From Pseudarthrobacter chlorophenolicus A6 (GTDB lineage: Bacteria; Actinomycetota; Actinomycetes; Actinomycetales; Micrococcaceae), in assembly GCF_000022025.1 (NCBI RefSeq), contig NC_011886.1, positions 3,823,209-3,887,208 on the forward strand: a stretch of 64,000 nucleotides of DNA, read 5' to 3'. Under the pieces are notes generated by a model, which was not told the origin of the DNA, searched no databases, and saw nothing but the letters and a program-made list of their open reading frames with translations. A program made the translations under genes and the position numbers. Below are positions 53,094 through 61,932 of the stretch, one piece after another. Every line of letters starts with the position of its first letter. Position 1 is the stretch's first letter.

Positions 53094-53825
53094 ATGAGCG
53101 ATCACGCACCGCACCACCATGAAACGCACGACGACGGCACCTCCAGCGGAGGGGACGCCACCAGGGCAGCCATCGACCCGGCCACGGCCTGGGACGAGCG
53201 GTACCGCACCAGGACGCAACTCTGGAGCGGGAACCCGAACCCGCAGCTGGTCCGAGAGGCCGGCGGCCTGAAGCCGGGACATGCGCTGGAACTGGGCTGC
53301 GGCGAAGGCGCCGACGCCATCTGGCTGGCCCGTCACGGCTGGACGGTCACCGCCGTCGACGTCTCGGCGGTTGCCCTGGAACGGGCGCAGGCCCACGAAA
53401 AAGCGGTGTTCGCGCGCGAAAGCGTGCAGGCAGCGGAGGGTGCGCCGGCGGGCCGCATCACGTGGCAGCAGGCCGACCTGGAGCAGTGGCAGCCTGATGG
53501 CGCGTTCGATTTGGTGACCTCACAGTTCCTGCACTCCGAGGATCTCGATTGGCGGCTTCCGCTGCGGACCGCGGCAGCCGCCGTGAAACCCGGCGGGACG
53601 CTCCTGGTGGTTGGGCACCACCCGGACCGGCTGCCGCCGTGGGGCGGCGGGCATCACCACGGGGACATGTTCTACACGGGCGCGGACCTGGTCCGGGAAC
53701 TGTCGCTGGAGGGCCCGGGCTGGCAGATGGAAGTGCTGACCAGCCGGGAGCGCCCTGTCACGGGGCCGGAGGGCCAGCACGCCACCATCGCGGACGTCGT
53801 GCTGCGGGCCACCCGGCTCCCCTGA
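53094..53825 (+). CDS. Class I SAM-dependent methyltransferase
   Basis: The 243-residue protein has the SAM-binding motif I LELGCGEGADAIWLARHGW (near residues 65-83), an acidic motif II region (VDVSAVALERAQ) and KPGGTLLVVGHHPDRLP as motif III/IV. The N-terminus is His-rich (HAPHHHETHDD) and hydrophilic. It resembles the tellurite-resistance/thiopurine methyltransferase-like group by the SGNPNPQLV lead-in, but the substrate is not clear. Ribosome binding is poor and the gene may be leaderless. Confidence 0.85.
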   Translation: MSDHAPHHHETHDDGTSSGGDATRAAIDPATAWDERYRTRTQLWSGNPNPQLVREAGGLKPGHALELGCGEGADAIWLARHGWTVTAVDVSAVALERAQAHEKAVFARESVQAAEGAPAGRITWQQADLEQWQPDGAFDLVTSQFLHSEDLDWRLPLRTAAAAVKPGGTLLVVGHHPDRLPPWGGGHHHGDMFYTGADLVRELSLEGPGWQMEVLTSRERPVTGPEGQHATIADVVLRATRLP

Positions 53826-53893
53826 GGCGCCGGACTTCTTGTCCAACTGCGGGCACTTGGCCAGTCCCTAAACCGCTGCACGTGGACAAAGAC

Positions 53894-55279
53894 TCACGGG
53901 GTTTTGGAGGTGACCCGCGGCGCCACCACCGCCGCGGCGACGCCTACCAGCGCAGCGAAGGTGAAGACCCCGGCGAAGGAGGCAGCCGTCGTCGTGAACG
54001 CCGTGAAGACGATGCCAGTGGTGGCCAGGGCCAGCGCCCCGCCGAGGGAATCGGAGATGGACATGGCCGAGGAGTTGAAGCCTTCATTGTCCTTGGTGGA
54101 CAGCGCAAGGGTCATCACGCTGAGCCGCGGATAGAGCAGGCCCATGCCGCCGCCGGCGAAGATCCAGCCCACGATCGCGACGGCGGCGGGCCAGTGCAGC
54201 GCGGTGGTTGCCAGTGCGAGGATCACCGCGCCGAGGACCATGAACGCTCCGATCCGGACCGCGCCGGAGTGGGACAGGCGGTTGCCCAGGCGGCCCTGCA
54301 CGGCAGCGGCACCCGCCCAGGCCAGGGCGCCGCCGGTGAGGGTGAGGCCGGCGAACGTGGGCGAGAAGCCATACTGTTCGATCAGCAGGTACGGCAGGTA
54401 CACCTCGGCACCGAAGAACGAGGCTGAAGCGAGTCCGCGGGCCAGGATGACGCTGGGCAGCCCGCGCCGGGCCAGGAGGGTGCCGCGGGGAACCAGTGGC
54501 CGGACGGCGGCCAGGGCAAGCGCGACGGCGGCGACGGCCAGGACCGCGGTGGCGGCCGGAAAGCCCTGGATCCGGACCTCGGCGGACAGGTTCAGCCCCA
54601 GCACCGCGACGGCGGCGAGCGCCGCCCAGCCCAGCCGGCCGATGGCCCAGGGCGTTGCAGGTGCCGACGCCTCCGGCCGGTCCAGGCCCTTCAGCACCGG
54701 GGCGATCATGAGCAGGGCCGGAATGACGAGGCCCACGACGCCCAGGAACACCCAGTGCCAGCTGAAGACCTGCGCCACGATGCCGGCGGCAAAGGGGCCG
54801 ACGAGGGAGGGGATCACCCAGGCGGCGGAGAATGCCGCGAAGATCTTGGGGTGCAGCGCGCCTGGAAAAATCCGTGCCACCAGGACGTACAGCGCCACTG
54901 TCAGGGCGCCGCCACCCAGGCCCTGGACCAGCCGGCCGGCCACCAGCATCGGCATGGACACGGCGGTGCCCGCGATCAGGAGGCCCACCACGAACAGGGC
55001 CACGGAGGCGCAAAGGGGCACGGTGGGGCCGCGGCGGTCGGACCAGTTGCCGGCGGCCACGTTGCCGATCACTCCCGTGGCCAATGGGCCGGCGAAGGCG
55101 AGGGCGTAGAGGCTGGCGCCGTCCAGTTCGCGGCTGACCAGCGGCATGATGGTGGTGACCGCCAGCGATTCGAAGGCAGCCAGGAACACCAGCGCGCAGG
55201 TCCCCACAGTGACCCACAGGTAGGGGCGCTGGAGGATGCCGGCGGTGGGCTGCGTTGCGGGAAGGGTGGAGTCGCGCAC
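53894..55279 (-). CDS. MFS transporter, DHA-type drug:proton antiporter
   Basis: The 461-residue protein has about 14 hydrophobic segments, of which 12-14 look like membrane helices, with the DHA signature FLAAFESLAVTTIMPLVSRE (near residues 34-53) and the loop GNWSDRRGPTVPL (near 77-89). These features suggest an efflux pump of the DHA2-like subgroup. The start is GTG at 55279, six bases after the end of the next MFS gene upstream, so the two are co-transcribed. The substrate is unknown. Confidence 0.85.
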   Translation of the reverse strand: MRDSTLPATQPTAGILQRPYLWVTVGTCALVFLAAFESLAVTTIMPLVSRELDGASLYALAFAGPLATGVIGNVAAGNWSDRRGPTVPLCASVALFVVGLLIAGTAVSMPMLVAGRLVQGLGGGALTVALYVLVARIFPGALHPKIFAAFSAAWVIPSLVGPFAAGIVAQVFSWHWVFLGVVGLVIPALLMIAPVLKGLDRPEASAPATPWAIGRLGWAALAAVAVLGLNLSAEVRIQGFPAATAVLAVAAVALALAAVRPLVPRGTLLARRGLPSVILARGLASASFFGAEVYLPYLLIEQYGFSPTFAGLTLTGGALAWAGAAAVQGRLGNRLSHSGAVRIGAFMVLGAVILALATTALHWPAAVAIVGWIFAGGGMGLLYPRLSVMTLALSTKDNEGFNSSAMSISDSLGGALALATTGIVFTAFTTTAASFAGVFTFAALVGVAAAVVAPRVTSKTP

Positions 55280-55285
55280 GGCCGC

Positions 55286-56599
55286 CTACCCCACGTACCG
55301 GTCGCGGCCGGCGCGGTAGCCGAAGACTGCGGCCAGCAGCCCCACCACCAGGAACAGGACACCGGCGGCTGTAAAGGACCCCGTCCCCTGGTGCAGCTGC
55401 CCCACCATCAGGGTCCCGGTGGACCCAAGGCCGTACCCGACGCCCTGCATCATGCCGGACAGGTGCGCGGCGGTGTGCCCGTCGCGGGTGCGGAGCATGA
55501 TCATGGTGAGGGCCACCGCTGTGAGGCTCCCCTGCCCCAGCCCCAGCAGCCCTGCCCAGACCCAGACCAGGTCCAGCGGTCCGAAGATGCTCAGCGCGAA
55601 CCCCCCGCCGGTCATCAGGGCCACCACCGTGTTAATGGCCCGCTGGTCCCGGAACCGTGCCGCCAGTGCGGGAGCGAACAGCGAACCCAGCATCTGCAGG
55701 ACGATGCTCACCGAAACGATCAGCCCGGCGGTGGCGCCGTCCACGCCGCGTTCCCGGAGGATGGGGGCCAGCCAGGCGAACACACTGAAGGACATCATGG
55801 CCTGCAGCACCATGAAGATGGTGACCTGCCAGGCCACCGCTGACCGCCACACGTTCACGCCATCCCTCACGGCCTGGTGCCGGGCAGGATGCTGGCGCAG
55901 GGCCACCGGGAAGAAGAGCAGAAGCACGACGGCGGCCGGCAGCGCCCAGAACCACAGCGCCACAGTCCACTCCCCCGCTGCCGCGTAGACGGAGTAGGTA
56001 AAGCCGGCCCCCAGCGCGGCCGAGGCACAGATGGCCGTGGTGTACAGCCCGCCCATCAGGCCCAGCCGGTGCGGAAAGTCGCGTTTGACCAGACCGGGAA
56101 GCAGGACGTTGCACAGGGCGATGGCCGCACCACACGCCGCCGTACCGGCGAGGAGGCCGGGAAGGTGTCCGCCGGGAAGTCCAGGGTCTGCCGGGCGCAG
56201 CAGCAGCCCGGCGGTCAGCACGGCCATGGCACCGAGCAGCACGCGTTCGGCGCCGAACCTCCGCGCCAGCACCGGGGCCAACGGCGCGAACACCCCCAGC
56301 AGCGTGACCGGCACGGTGGTCAGCACCACGATGGCCCACCCGGGCAAGGACGCCTGTGCCGTGATCTCGGGAAGCACGGCCGAGAAACTGGAGAAGACGG
56401 TGCGGAGGTTCAGCCCGATGAGCACCAGGCACAGTCCCAGGTAGGCCAGCTGCCTGCGGTTCCCCACCCGGGTGGGTGCGGCGGCGGGCACCTCATCAAC
56501 CTCGGCGTCGATGAGCCCGCTGGAATCCTTGGGTGGCGCGGGATCCGTCACCGCTTCCAGGCGCGGCTTCCTTGCCCCGGCATTCGTCGCTTCCGTCAC
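55286..56599 (-). CDS. MFS transporter of the CynX/NimT type
   Basis: The 437-residue protein has 12 membrane helices after a hydrophilic N-terminus of about 50 residues. LCLVLIGLNLRTVFSSFSAV and the downstream APLAPVLARRFGAERVL segment match the CynX/NimT group, which includes cyanate and nitroimidazole transporters. The start is GTG at 56599. It is the first gene of a two-MFS operon on the minus strand, so it may work with the DHA-type exporter in the same process; substrates are not known. Confidence 0.88.
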   Translation of the reverse strand: MTEATNAGARKPRLEAVTDPAPPKDSSGLIDAEVDEVPAAAPTRVGNRRQLAYLGLCLVLIGLNLRTVFSSFSAVLPEITAQASLPGWAIVVLTTVPVTLLGVFAPLAPVLARRFGAERVLLGAMAVLTAGLLLRPADPGLPGGHLPGLLAGTAACGAAIALCNVLLPGLVKRDFPHRLGLMGGLYTTAICASAALGAGFTYSVYAAAGEWTVALWFWALPAAVVLLLFFPVALRQHPARHQAVRDGVNVWRSAVAWQVTIFMVLQAMMSFSVFAWLAPILRERGVDGATAGLIVSVSIVLQMLGSLFAPALAARFRDQRAINTVVALMTGGGFALSIFGPLDLVWVWAGLLGLGQGSLTAVALTMIMLRTRDGHTAAHLSGMMQGVGYGLGSTGTLMVGQLHQGTGSFTAAGVLFLVVGLLAAVFGYRAGRDRYVG

Positions 56600-56815
56600 C
56601 CGCCCATTCTTGCAGCACCGGCGCTGGCGGGTCCCCGCCCGGGTTCCCGCAACCCGCCGCTGCCAACCCGCACCCGGAAGTTATCCACATACGGGAGCCG
56701 GTGGCTTTTGGGACGGCAGGCAGTTTCCTAGTTTGGAGACGCGGACCACTGCCAAACGAAGTCCTCCACCCCGTCCGCTGCCAACTACCGGCCGATCCGG
56801 CCCAGCAGGGAGAAC

Positions 56816-57196
56816 ATGAGCGCGCAGCCCCTTCAAGAGTCCATTCCGCCCGTCCCCGGACAGCGGGTTTCCGGCAAGGCCATCGCCAGCCTGGTTCTGG
56901 CCATCGTCGCACCGGCCACACTCTACATTTCAGCTCCCTTGGCGTTCATCGCCGTGCTGATGACCTACCCGGATGAAGGCCCGTCGCATGCGCCCTGGGT
57001 GGCGCCGCTGGTCTTCCTGAGCCTGCCCCTGACCTGCTGGCTCGTATCCGTCCCGCTGGCTGTAGCCGTCATCCGGAAGTCCACGGGCCGATCGGGCGGT
57101 TGGGGGCTGGCGGTGGCATCACTCTGGGTGTCCGGCGTCCTCTTCGTGATCGCCCTGGTCCTCTCACTGAGGTACGTGCCCATGCTGTTCTACTGA
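56816..57196 (+). CDS. Small membrane protein of unknown function
   Basis: The 126-residue protein has three to four hydrophobic segments (residues about 20-45, 56-84 and 97-122), separated by short polar loops. It resembles DUF4190-like small membrane proteins, but no clear signature is visible. The ATG at 56816 follows AGGGAG with good spacing. It precedes trmB by about 117 bases but has no obvious link to it. Confidence 0.7.
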   Translation: MSAQPLQESIPPVPGQRVSGKAIASLVLAIVAPATLYISAPLAFIAVLMTYPDEGPSHAPWVAPLVFLSLPLTCWLVSVPLAVAVIRKSTGRSGGWGLAVASLWVSGVLFVIALVLSLRYVPMLFY

Positions 57197-57313
57197 TCCC
57201 GCATGGTCCATCCGGCCGCGGGCGGACGGGGGAGGTGTACGGGCGGCGACGGCCGGGCAGGGCGGGGCCGGGCCGGAGGGCGGCCGGGGTTGCCTGCCGG
57301 TATTCTGGAAGGG

Positions 57314-58243
57314 ATGAGCGATTCCCCCGAAAACCCCCAGCAGCCGCATGTCCCCAGGCCGGTGACGCCCGGAACGCAGGCGTCCTTCGGCACCTACGGT
57401 GGCCGGCCGGTCAGCTTCGTGCGCCGCGGCACCCGCCTCCAAGGCCGGCGCCAGGCCGCCTGGGAGGAGCATGCCGAACGGTGGGCGGTGGACGTCCCCC
57501 GGCACGTCGCCAACACGTCGGTCCACCCGGACTACACGTTCGACGCCGAGGCGGAGTTTGGCCGCAAGGCGCCGCTGGTGGTGGAAATCGGCTCAGGCCT
57601 GGGCGATGCCATCTGCCACGCCGCCGAACAGAACCCGGACACGGATTTCCTGGCTGTTGAGGTCTACACGCCCGGCCTGGCGAACACCATCATCAAGATC
57701 AACGGCCGGGGACTGACCAACGTCCGCGTGGTGGAGGCCAACGCCCCCGAGGTGTTGGCCACCATGCTGCCCGAGGGCTCCATCGATGAACTCTGGGTCT
57801 TCTTCCCGGACCCCTGGCACAAGTCCCGGCACCACAAGCGCCGGCTTATCCAGCCCGAGTTCGCCGGGCTGGCCGCCCGTGCGCTGAAGCCCGGCGGGCT
57901 GTTCCGGATTGCCACCGACTGGTCCAACTACGCCATCCACGTCCGCGACGTGATGGCAGGGTCCGCCGACTTCGAGAATTTGCACACCGGCGAGCGCCGC
58001 GGACCGGAGAGCCCGTTGACGCAGGTGTGGCAGTCCGGCGTCGAATCTCTGGTGGGCGGCGCCCCCGTCCGGGAGGGCCGCGCCCCGGTCAGCACCGGCC
58101 ACACCGGCCCCAACGAGGGCGTGGATGAGACCGGCGGCTGGGCTCCCCGGTTCGAAGGAAGGATCAAGACCAGCTTCGAGGCCAAGGCCCACGAAGCCGG
58201 CCGGCTGATCTTCGATCTCTGCTACCGCAGACGGCAGGCCTGA
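57314..58243 (+). CDS. trmB: tRNA (guanine(46)-N7)-methyltransferase
   Basis: TrmB methylates G46 in the variable loop of tRNAs. The 309-residue protein has the SAM motif VVEIGSGLGDAICHAAEQ (near residues 84-101) and the conserved DELWVFFPDPWHKSRHHKRR (near 159-178), a hallmark of the family. An N-terminal extension of about 40 residues and an insertion near residues 240-280 make it longer than the E. coli enzyme, which is normal for actinobacteria. The ATG at 57314 lies 7 bases after TATTCT (57301-57306), so it is probably leaderless. Confidence 0.94.
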   Translation: MSDSPENPQQPHVPRPVTPGTQASFGTYGGRPVSFVRRGTRLQGRRQAAWEEHAERWAVDVPRHVANTSVHPDYTFDAEAEFGRKAPLVVEIGSGLGDAICHAAEQNPDTDFLAVEVYTPGLANTIIKINGRGLTNVRVVEANAPEVLATMLPEGSIDELWVFFPDPWHKSRHHKRRLIQPEFAGLAARALKPGGLFRIATDWSNYAIHVRDVMAGSADFENLHTGERRGPESPLTQVWQSGVESLVGGAPVREGRAPVSTGHTGPNEGVDETGGWAPRFEGRIKTSFEAKAHEAGRLIFDLCYRRRQA

Positions 58244-58277
58244 CACCCGTTCGCTGCAACCACGCCGGCTGAAGGAT

Positions 58278-58724
58278 TCAGCTGACGCTGATGGCGGAGA
58301 CGACGCCCTTGAGCAGGTCCAAACGGGGCTCCGCTTCAGGGCTGGTGTAGGGCCAGATCACCACGACGCCGATGAACCGGCCGTTTTCCAGCACGCCTAC
58401 TGTCGCCGCCACCTTGGGTGACCCCTGGGCGTCGCTGTAGCCCGCCACTACGGCATAGGCGGACTTGCCCGGCAGGCCCAGCTCCCCTTCAGCCAGCAGT
58501 GTTCCGCCGCGCTCCTCAAGATAGAACCCGGCCATCAGGTGCGCCCAGCCGGTGGCCTGCGGCGCGTCCTCCACCGAGTTGTCGTCCTTGATGACGGTGA
58601 CCAGGACACCGCCCAGCAGGCCGTACTGCTCGGTGTTGGGACCGGCGCTGGAATCATCCAGGACCTGGGTGTACTCCGGGAAGTCTGCGGTAAACCCCAG
58701 CGGGGATTCGATGTGCACTGACAT
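58278..58724 (-). CDS. Small protein, LpqN/DcrB-like, partner of the WXG100-type protein
   Basis: The 148-residue protein has no signal peptide and no membrane helix. Alternating strands, with SPLGFTADFPEYTQVL at the start, suggest a PsbP/LpqN/DcrB-like fold, which I can only propose. It starts 4 bases after the end of the large WXG100-type gene on the minus strand, so the two are co-transcribed. Proteins of this fold next to type VII secretion substrates may act as chaperones, immunity proteins or delivery partners, but no function is proven. Confidence 0.65.
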   Translation of the reverse strand: MSVHIESPLGFTADFPEYTQVLDDSSAGPNTEQYGLLGGVLVTVIKDDNSVEDAPQATGWAHLMAGFYLEERGGTLLAEGELGLPGKSAYAVVAGYSDAQGSPKVAATVGVLENGRFIGVVVIWPYTSPEAEPRLDLLKGVVSAISVS

Positions 58725-58728
58725 GGGT

Positions 58729-60309
58729 TCAGAGCCTCTCGAGCTTGGTGTCGTTGGGGACCTTATAGTACGTGGACACGTTAGTGGTGGCCGAACTCTC
58801 GGTCTTGACCTCCACCTCGCCCACCTTCACGTCGAAGCCGGCCTCATTGGATGCAGTCACCACGCTGTTGACCTGGACGGTGGCCGAGCCGGCCTCGTAC
58901 AGCTTGGCGGCGTCGCGCGCTGCACCGTAGTCGTTACCGAGAGCCACGTTGCGCAGGTAGCTGTCCACCACCGCCCGGTTCTCCGGGGTGTAGTCAACGT
59001 TGATCTTCACGGTGCCCTGGGTTCCGGCGGACACGGAGGATTCCACCTTGGCTGCCTTCACGTCGGTGCCCTCGGTGACGCCCTGCGCCACAGTGCCTTC
59101 CATCGAGACCGTCACGGAATCGATGTTGTTGCCCTTGTCCATGTTGACCTGCAGGCCGCCCTTGCCGGAGGCCTCGAACGTCCGTCCGTCCAGATTGAGC
59201 TTGCCCTGGGCTGACACTTCACCGCTGGCGGTCGCCGTGCCGTCCGTGAGGTTCCGTTCGTAGGAGAGGTCCAGCTTGGCGGAACCGGAGGCTGCCCCGC
59301 TCTCGCCCTCAGCCTCCAGGGACAGCGTGCCCTTGGCCTTGTCCGTCTGGCCGGTAGAGCCGTTGTCGCCGGCGGCATCGTTGATGGTGTCGAGAATGTA
59401 GCCGGGCGGGTTTCCGGCGACGTCCTTGATATCGCCGATGCTGTCCGGGGGCAGGTCCTTGTACATCTGCGCCCGCGCGGCCATGGCTTCCTCCACGCTG
59501 CCGAACGTGTACTCCCGCGAGACTTCGCCGCTCAGGGTGACGCCGGCCGTGCCCGAGGTGTCATTGACGCCCAGGCCCATGTTTCCGTAGACCTTCATGG
59601 TGGCCGAACCGTCCGCGTTCTCCACCACCTCGGTGCCCACTTCGGCGCCGCCGTGAACCCAGGCGACGCGCGCTTCGATGGAAGCTTTGCCGGTCTCCGT
59701 GTAGACCGGGATGTCCGCCTTGGCCAGTTCCTGCAGGTGCTCCTTAGCCTGCTGCTGCGCGGACTCGGGGATGCCGCCGTCCATGCGCATGAGGTCCTTG
59801 GCGAACGGGCCGTCCTCGCCTTCCCCCTGGATCAGGTACTTCCGGTCCGCCTCGGACAGGCCTGCCCACCACTTGGCCTGCTCTTCGGGGCTGGCGTTGA
59901 GCATCCGGTCGAGGCCGGACTCAAGTTCCTTGCGGTGTTCGGCGGCGGCCGCTGCTGCGGCGGCCTGTTCCTGCAGCCAGTCCCGCGCCTGCCCGGCCAG
60001 GGACTTGATCCGGTCCCAGGTGCCGCCCCCGCCGCCTCCGCCGGAGGAGTTGGAAGACTTCTCCTGCTCGTCCGCGTGCTTCATCAGGATCTTGGAGTTG
60101 GCCCGGAGGCTGGAGACCACCTTTTCCAGGTTGGGCCGGTGGCTGGAGCTCCAGTCCTGCCGGAAACGGGCGCCGTCGGCACCTTTCCACGGTGCGGCCT
60201 GGATCTGGCCCTGCAGCGAACCTGCGCGGCTGCTCAGCAGGGACGCGGCCTGGTCCACTGCCTTGGCCAGCGCCCGCAGCTGGCTGACGTCAGCGCCGTA
60301 AAAAGTCAT
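58729..60309 (-). CDS. Large WXG100-type protein with long beta-rich C-terminal region
   Basis: The 526-residue protein starts with a helical hairpin domain (residues about 1-85) with the W-x-G turn in APWKGADGARF, as in WXG100 (ESAT-6-like) proteins. A Gly run (about 88-95), an Ala-rich coiled coil (about 110-140) and a long beta-rich region follow, in which patterns such as GTLSLEAEGESGAASGSAKL repeat. It has no Sec signal, so if exported it would need a type VII system. A clear YxxxD/E export motif is not visible after the hairpin, and no ESX genes lie in the window. The C-terminal function is not recognised. Confidence 0.75.
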   Translation of the reverse strand: MTFYGADVSQLRALAKAVDQAASLLSSRAGSLQGQIQAAPWKGADGARFRQDWSSSHRPNLEKVVSSLRANSKILMKHADEQEKSSNSSGGGGGGGTWDRIKSLAGQARDWLQEQAAAAAAAAEHRKELESGLDRMLNASPEEQAKWWAGLSEADRKYLIQGEGEDGPFAKDLMRMDGGIPESAQQQAKEHLQELAKADIPVYTETGKASIEARVAWVHGGAEVGTEVVENADGSATMKVYGNMGLGVNDTSGTAGVTLSGEVSREYTFGSVEEAMAARAQMYKDLPPDSIGDIKDVAGNPPGYILDTINDAAGDNGSTGQTDKAKGTLSLEAEGESGAASGSAKLDLSYERNLTDGTATASGEVSAQGKLNLDGRTFEASGKGGLQVNMDKGNNIDSVTVSMEGTVAQGVTEGTDVKAAKVESSVSAGTQGTVKINVDYTPENRAVVDSYLRNVALGNDYGAARDAAKLYEAGSATVQVNSVVTASNEAGFDVKVGEVEVKTESSATTNVSTYYKVPNDTKLERL

Positions 60310-60476
60310 GGTGTTCCCCCGGGTGGTTCGCGGTGAGTGTGAATCGCTGAAGCTTATGGTTGCACAACCACCGGACCGGGGCGATGGGGATCGCTCCCCA
60401 TCATCCGGACCCGCATGGCACCATTACCTTGTGTGGGGCACGCACACTGGTGAACCACAGCGCCGCCGTCCGGCGC

Positions 60477-61325
60477 ATGCACAAAGGAACTGCCATCAAA
60501 AGAGAACTCAAGCAGGCCGCTGATGCGGCTGAAACCGTCACCAACTCACGGGCACTGGAAATGCTGGCCAGGGCGGGATTCGCGGCCAGCGGCATTCTGC
60601 ACCTCCTGGTGGGGGCCATAGCCATCCGCCTTGCAACCGGTGGAACCGGCAGCGCGGACTTCAGCGGCGCCGTGGCCGAGCTGGCCACCCAGCCTGCGGG
60701 CCCGTTCCTGCTGTGGGCCAGCTTCGCCGCCTGCGCAGCCCTGGCCATCTGGCAGGCCAGTGATGCGATCTTTGACTACACCCACCTTCCCGCCAAGCAA
60801 AAGGCCGCCAACAAGGCCAAGGCCGCAGCGCAGGCAGTGGTGTTCGCCGGCATGGCCCTGACACTGATGTCCTTTGCCATGGGTACCGGGTCCGATGATG
60901 ACAACCGGAAAGCCGCCAGCGACCTGACGTTCTCGCTGATGAAGGCCCCGGGCGGCGTCGCCCTGCTGGTACTGCTGGGGACCGCCATCGCCGTCACCGG
61001 CGTCGTCTATGCCATCCGCGGGCTGCGGAAATCCTTCGAAAAGCACCTGGTGATGCCCGCCAACCCCAGCGCCAGGACCGCCGTCACGGTCCTGGGCGTG
61101 GCCGGCTATGTGGCCAAGGGGACGGTGCTGCTGCTGGCCGGGCTGCTGATCGCGATCGCCGCGTGGCAATCCCATCCGGAGCAGTCCACAGGCCTGGACG
61201 GCGGCCTGCGCGGCCTGCGGGACCAGCCCATGGGAATCTACCTCCTGGCGGCTGTGGGCGCAGGGCTTATTTGCTACGGCGCGTACATGATTGTGCGGGC
61301 CAAGATCGCACGGATGATCAGGTAG
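60477..61325 (+). CDS. DUF1206 membrane protein
   Basis: The 282-residue protein contains three DUF1206 repeats, each a pair of membrane helices beginning near LARAGFAASGILHLLVGAIA, QAVVFAGMALTLMSF and VLGVAGYVAKGTVLLLAGLL. DUF1206 proteins are multi-span membrane proteins of unknown function found in actinobacteria and cyanobacteria. The start is unclear: ATG 60477 is used here, but a GTG at 60450 in the same frame could be real, and no good ribosome-binding site precedes either. An AAAGGA lies inside the coding part just after 60477. Confidence 0.85.
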   Translation: MHKGTAIKRELKQAADAAETVTNSRALEMLARAGFAASGILHLLVGAIAIRLATGGTGSADFSGAVAELATQPAGPFLLWASFAACAALAIWQASDAIFDYTHLPAKQKAANKAKAAAQAVVFAGMALTLMSFAMGTGSDDDNRKAASDLTFSLMKAPGGVALLVLLGTAIAVTGVVYAIRGLRKSFEKHLVMPANPSARTAVTVLGVAGYVAKGTVLLLAGLLIAIAAWQSHPEQSTGLDGGLRGLRDQPMGIYLLAAVGAGLICYGAYMIVRAKIARMIR

Positions 61326-61443
61326 TCCTCCCGGACCCATCCCAGGCTGCCGGCGGCGGACGGGCGGACGGCCGCCCCGAGGACCTGTGGCAGCCCGGCG
61401 CGGCCGCGGCTTAGGCCTCCGCCGGCGTCGCTAGGGTTGGACC

Positions 61444-61932
61444 ATGCCCCAGGTACGCGCTGAACGCCATATCCGCACCGACCCGGAGACGGCCTTCGCC
61501 TTCTCCCAGACCACTGGTTCCTTCCGGTTGAAATGGGACCCGTTCATCTCCGCGCAAGGATTCCTGGACGGTGCAGCCCAGGCCGGCAAAGGCGTCCGGA
61601 CCCGGACGCGGTCCCGCCTGGGCCTGGTGATGGTCAGCGAGTACGTCTCCTACGCACCGCCCCGGAATGTGGGAATGACCATGGTGGCCGGCCCCTGGTT
61701 CTTCGGGAACTTCGGCGGGGGCTGGCGTTTCACGGCGGACGACGGCGGCACCCGGGCAGTCTGGAAGTACACCTTTTCCTGCCGCCCGGCACTGCTGCGG
61801 CCATTGATGGAAAAGATCGGCACCTGGCTGCTGGGCCGGGAGATCGAGAAGCGGATCGAAGCGTTCGCACGGGCGTGCGAGGACGCCGGTCTCCAGGCGG
61901 AGTTCCGGGAACTCCGCAGCGGCACCGCCTAG
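61444..61932 (+). CDS. SRPBCC-family (START-like) protein
   Basis: The 162-residue protein has the helix-grip pattern of polyketide cyclase/SRPBCC proteins, with an initial strand and helix RHIRTDPETAFAFSQTTGSF, a central beta sheet and a long C-terminal helix ending EIEKRIEAFARACEDAG. Such proteins bind lipids or small aromatic ligands in a deep cavity. The ligand is unknown. TAGGGT at 61432-61437 ends 6 bases before the ATG, so it appears leaderless. Confidence 0.88.
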   Translation: MPQVRAERHIRTDPETAFAFSQTTGSFRLKWDPFISAQGFLDGAAQAGKGVRTRTRSRLGLVMVSEYVSYAPPRNVGMTMVAGPWFFGNFGGGWRFTADDGGTRAVWKYTFSCRPALLRPLMEKIGTWLLGREIEKRIEAFARACEDAGLQAEFRELRSGTA

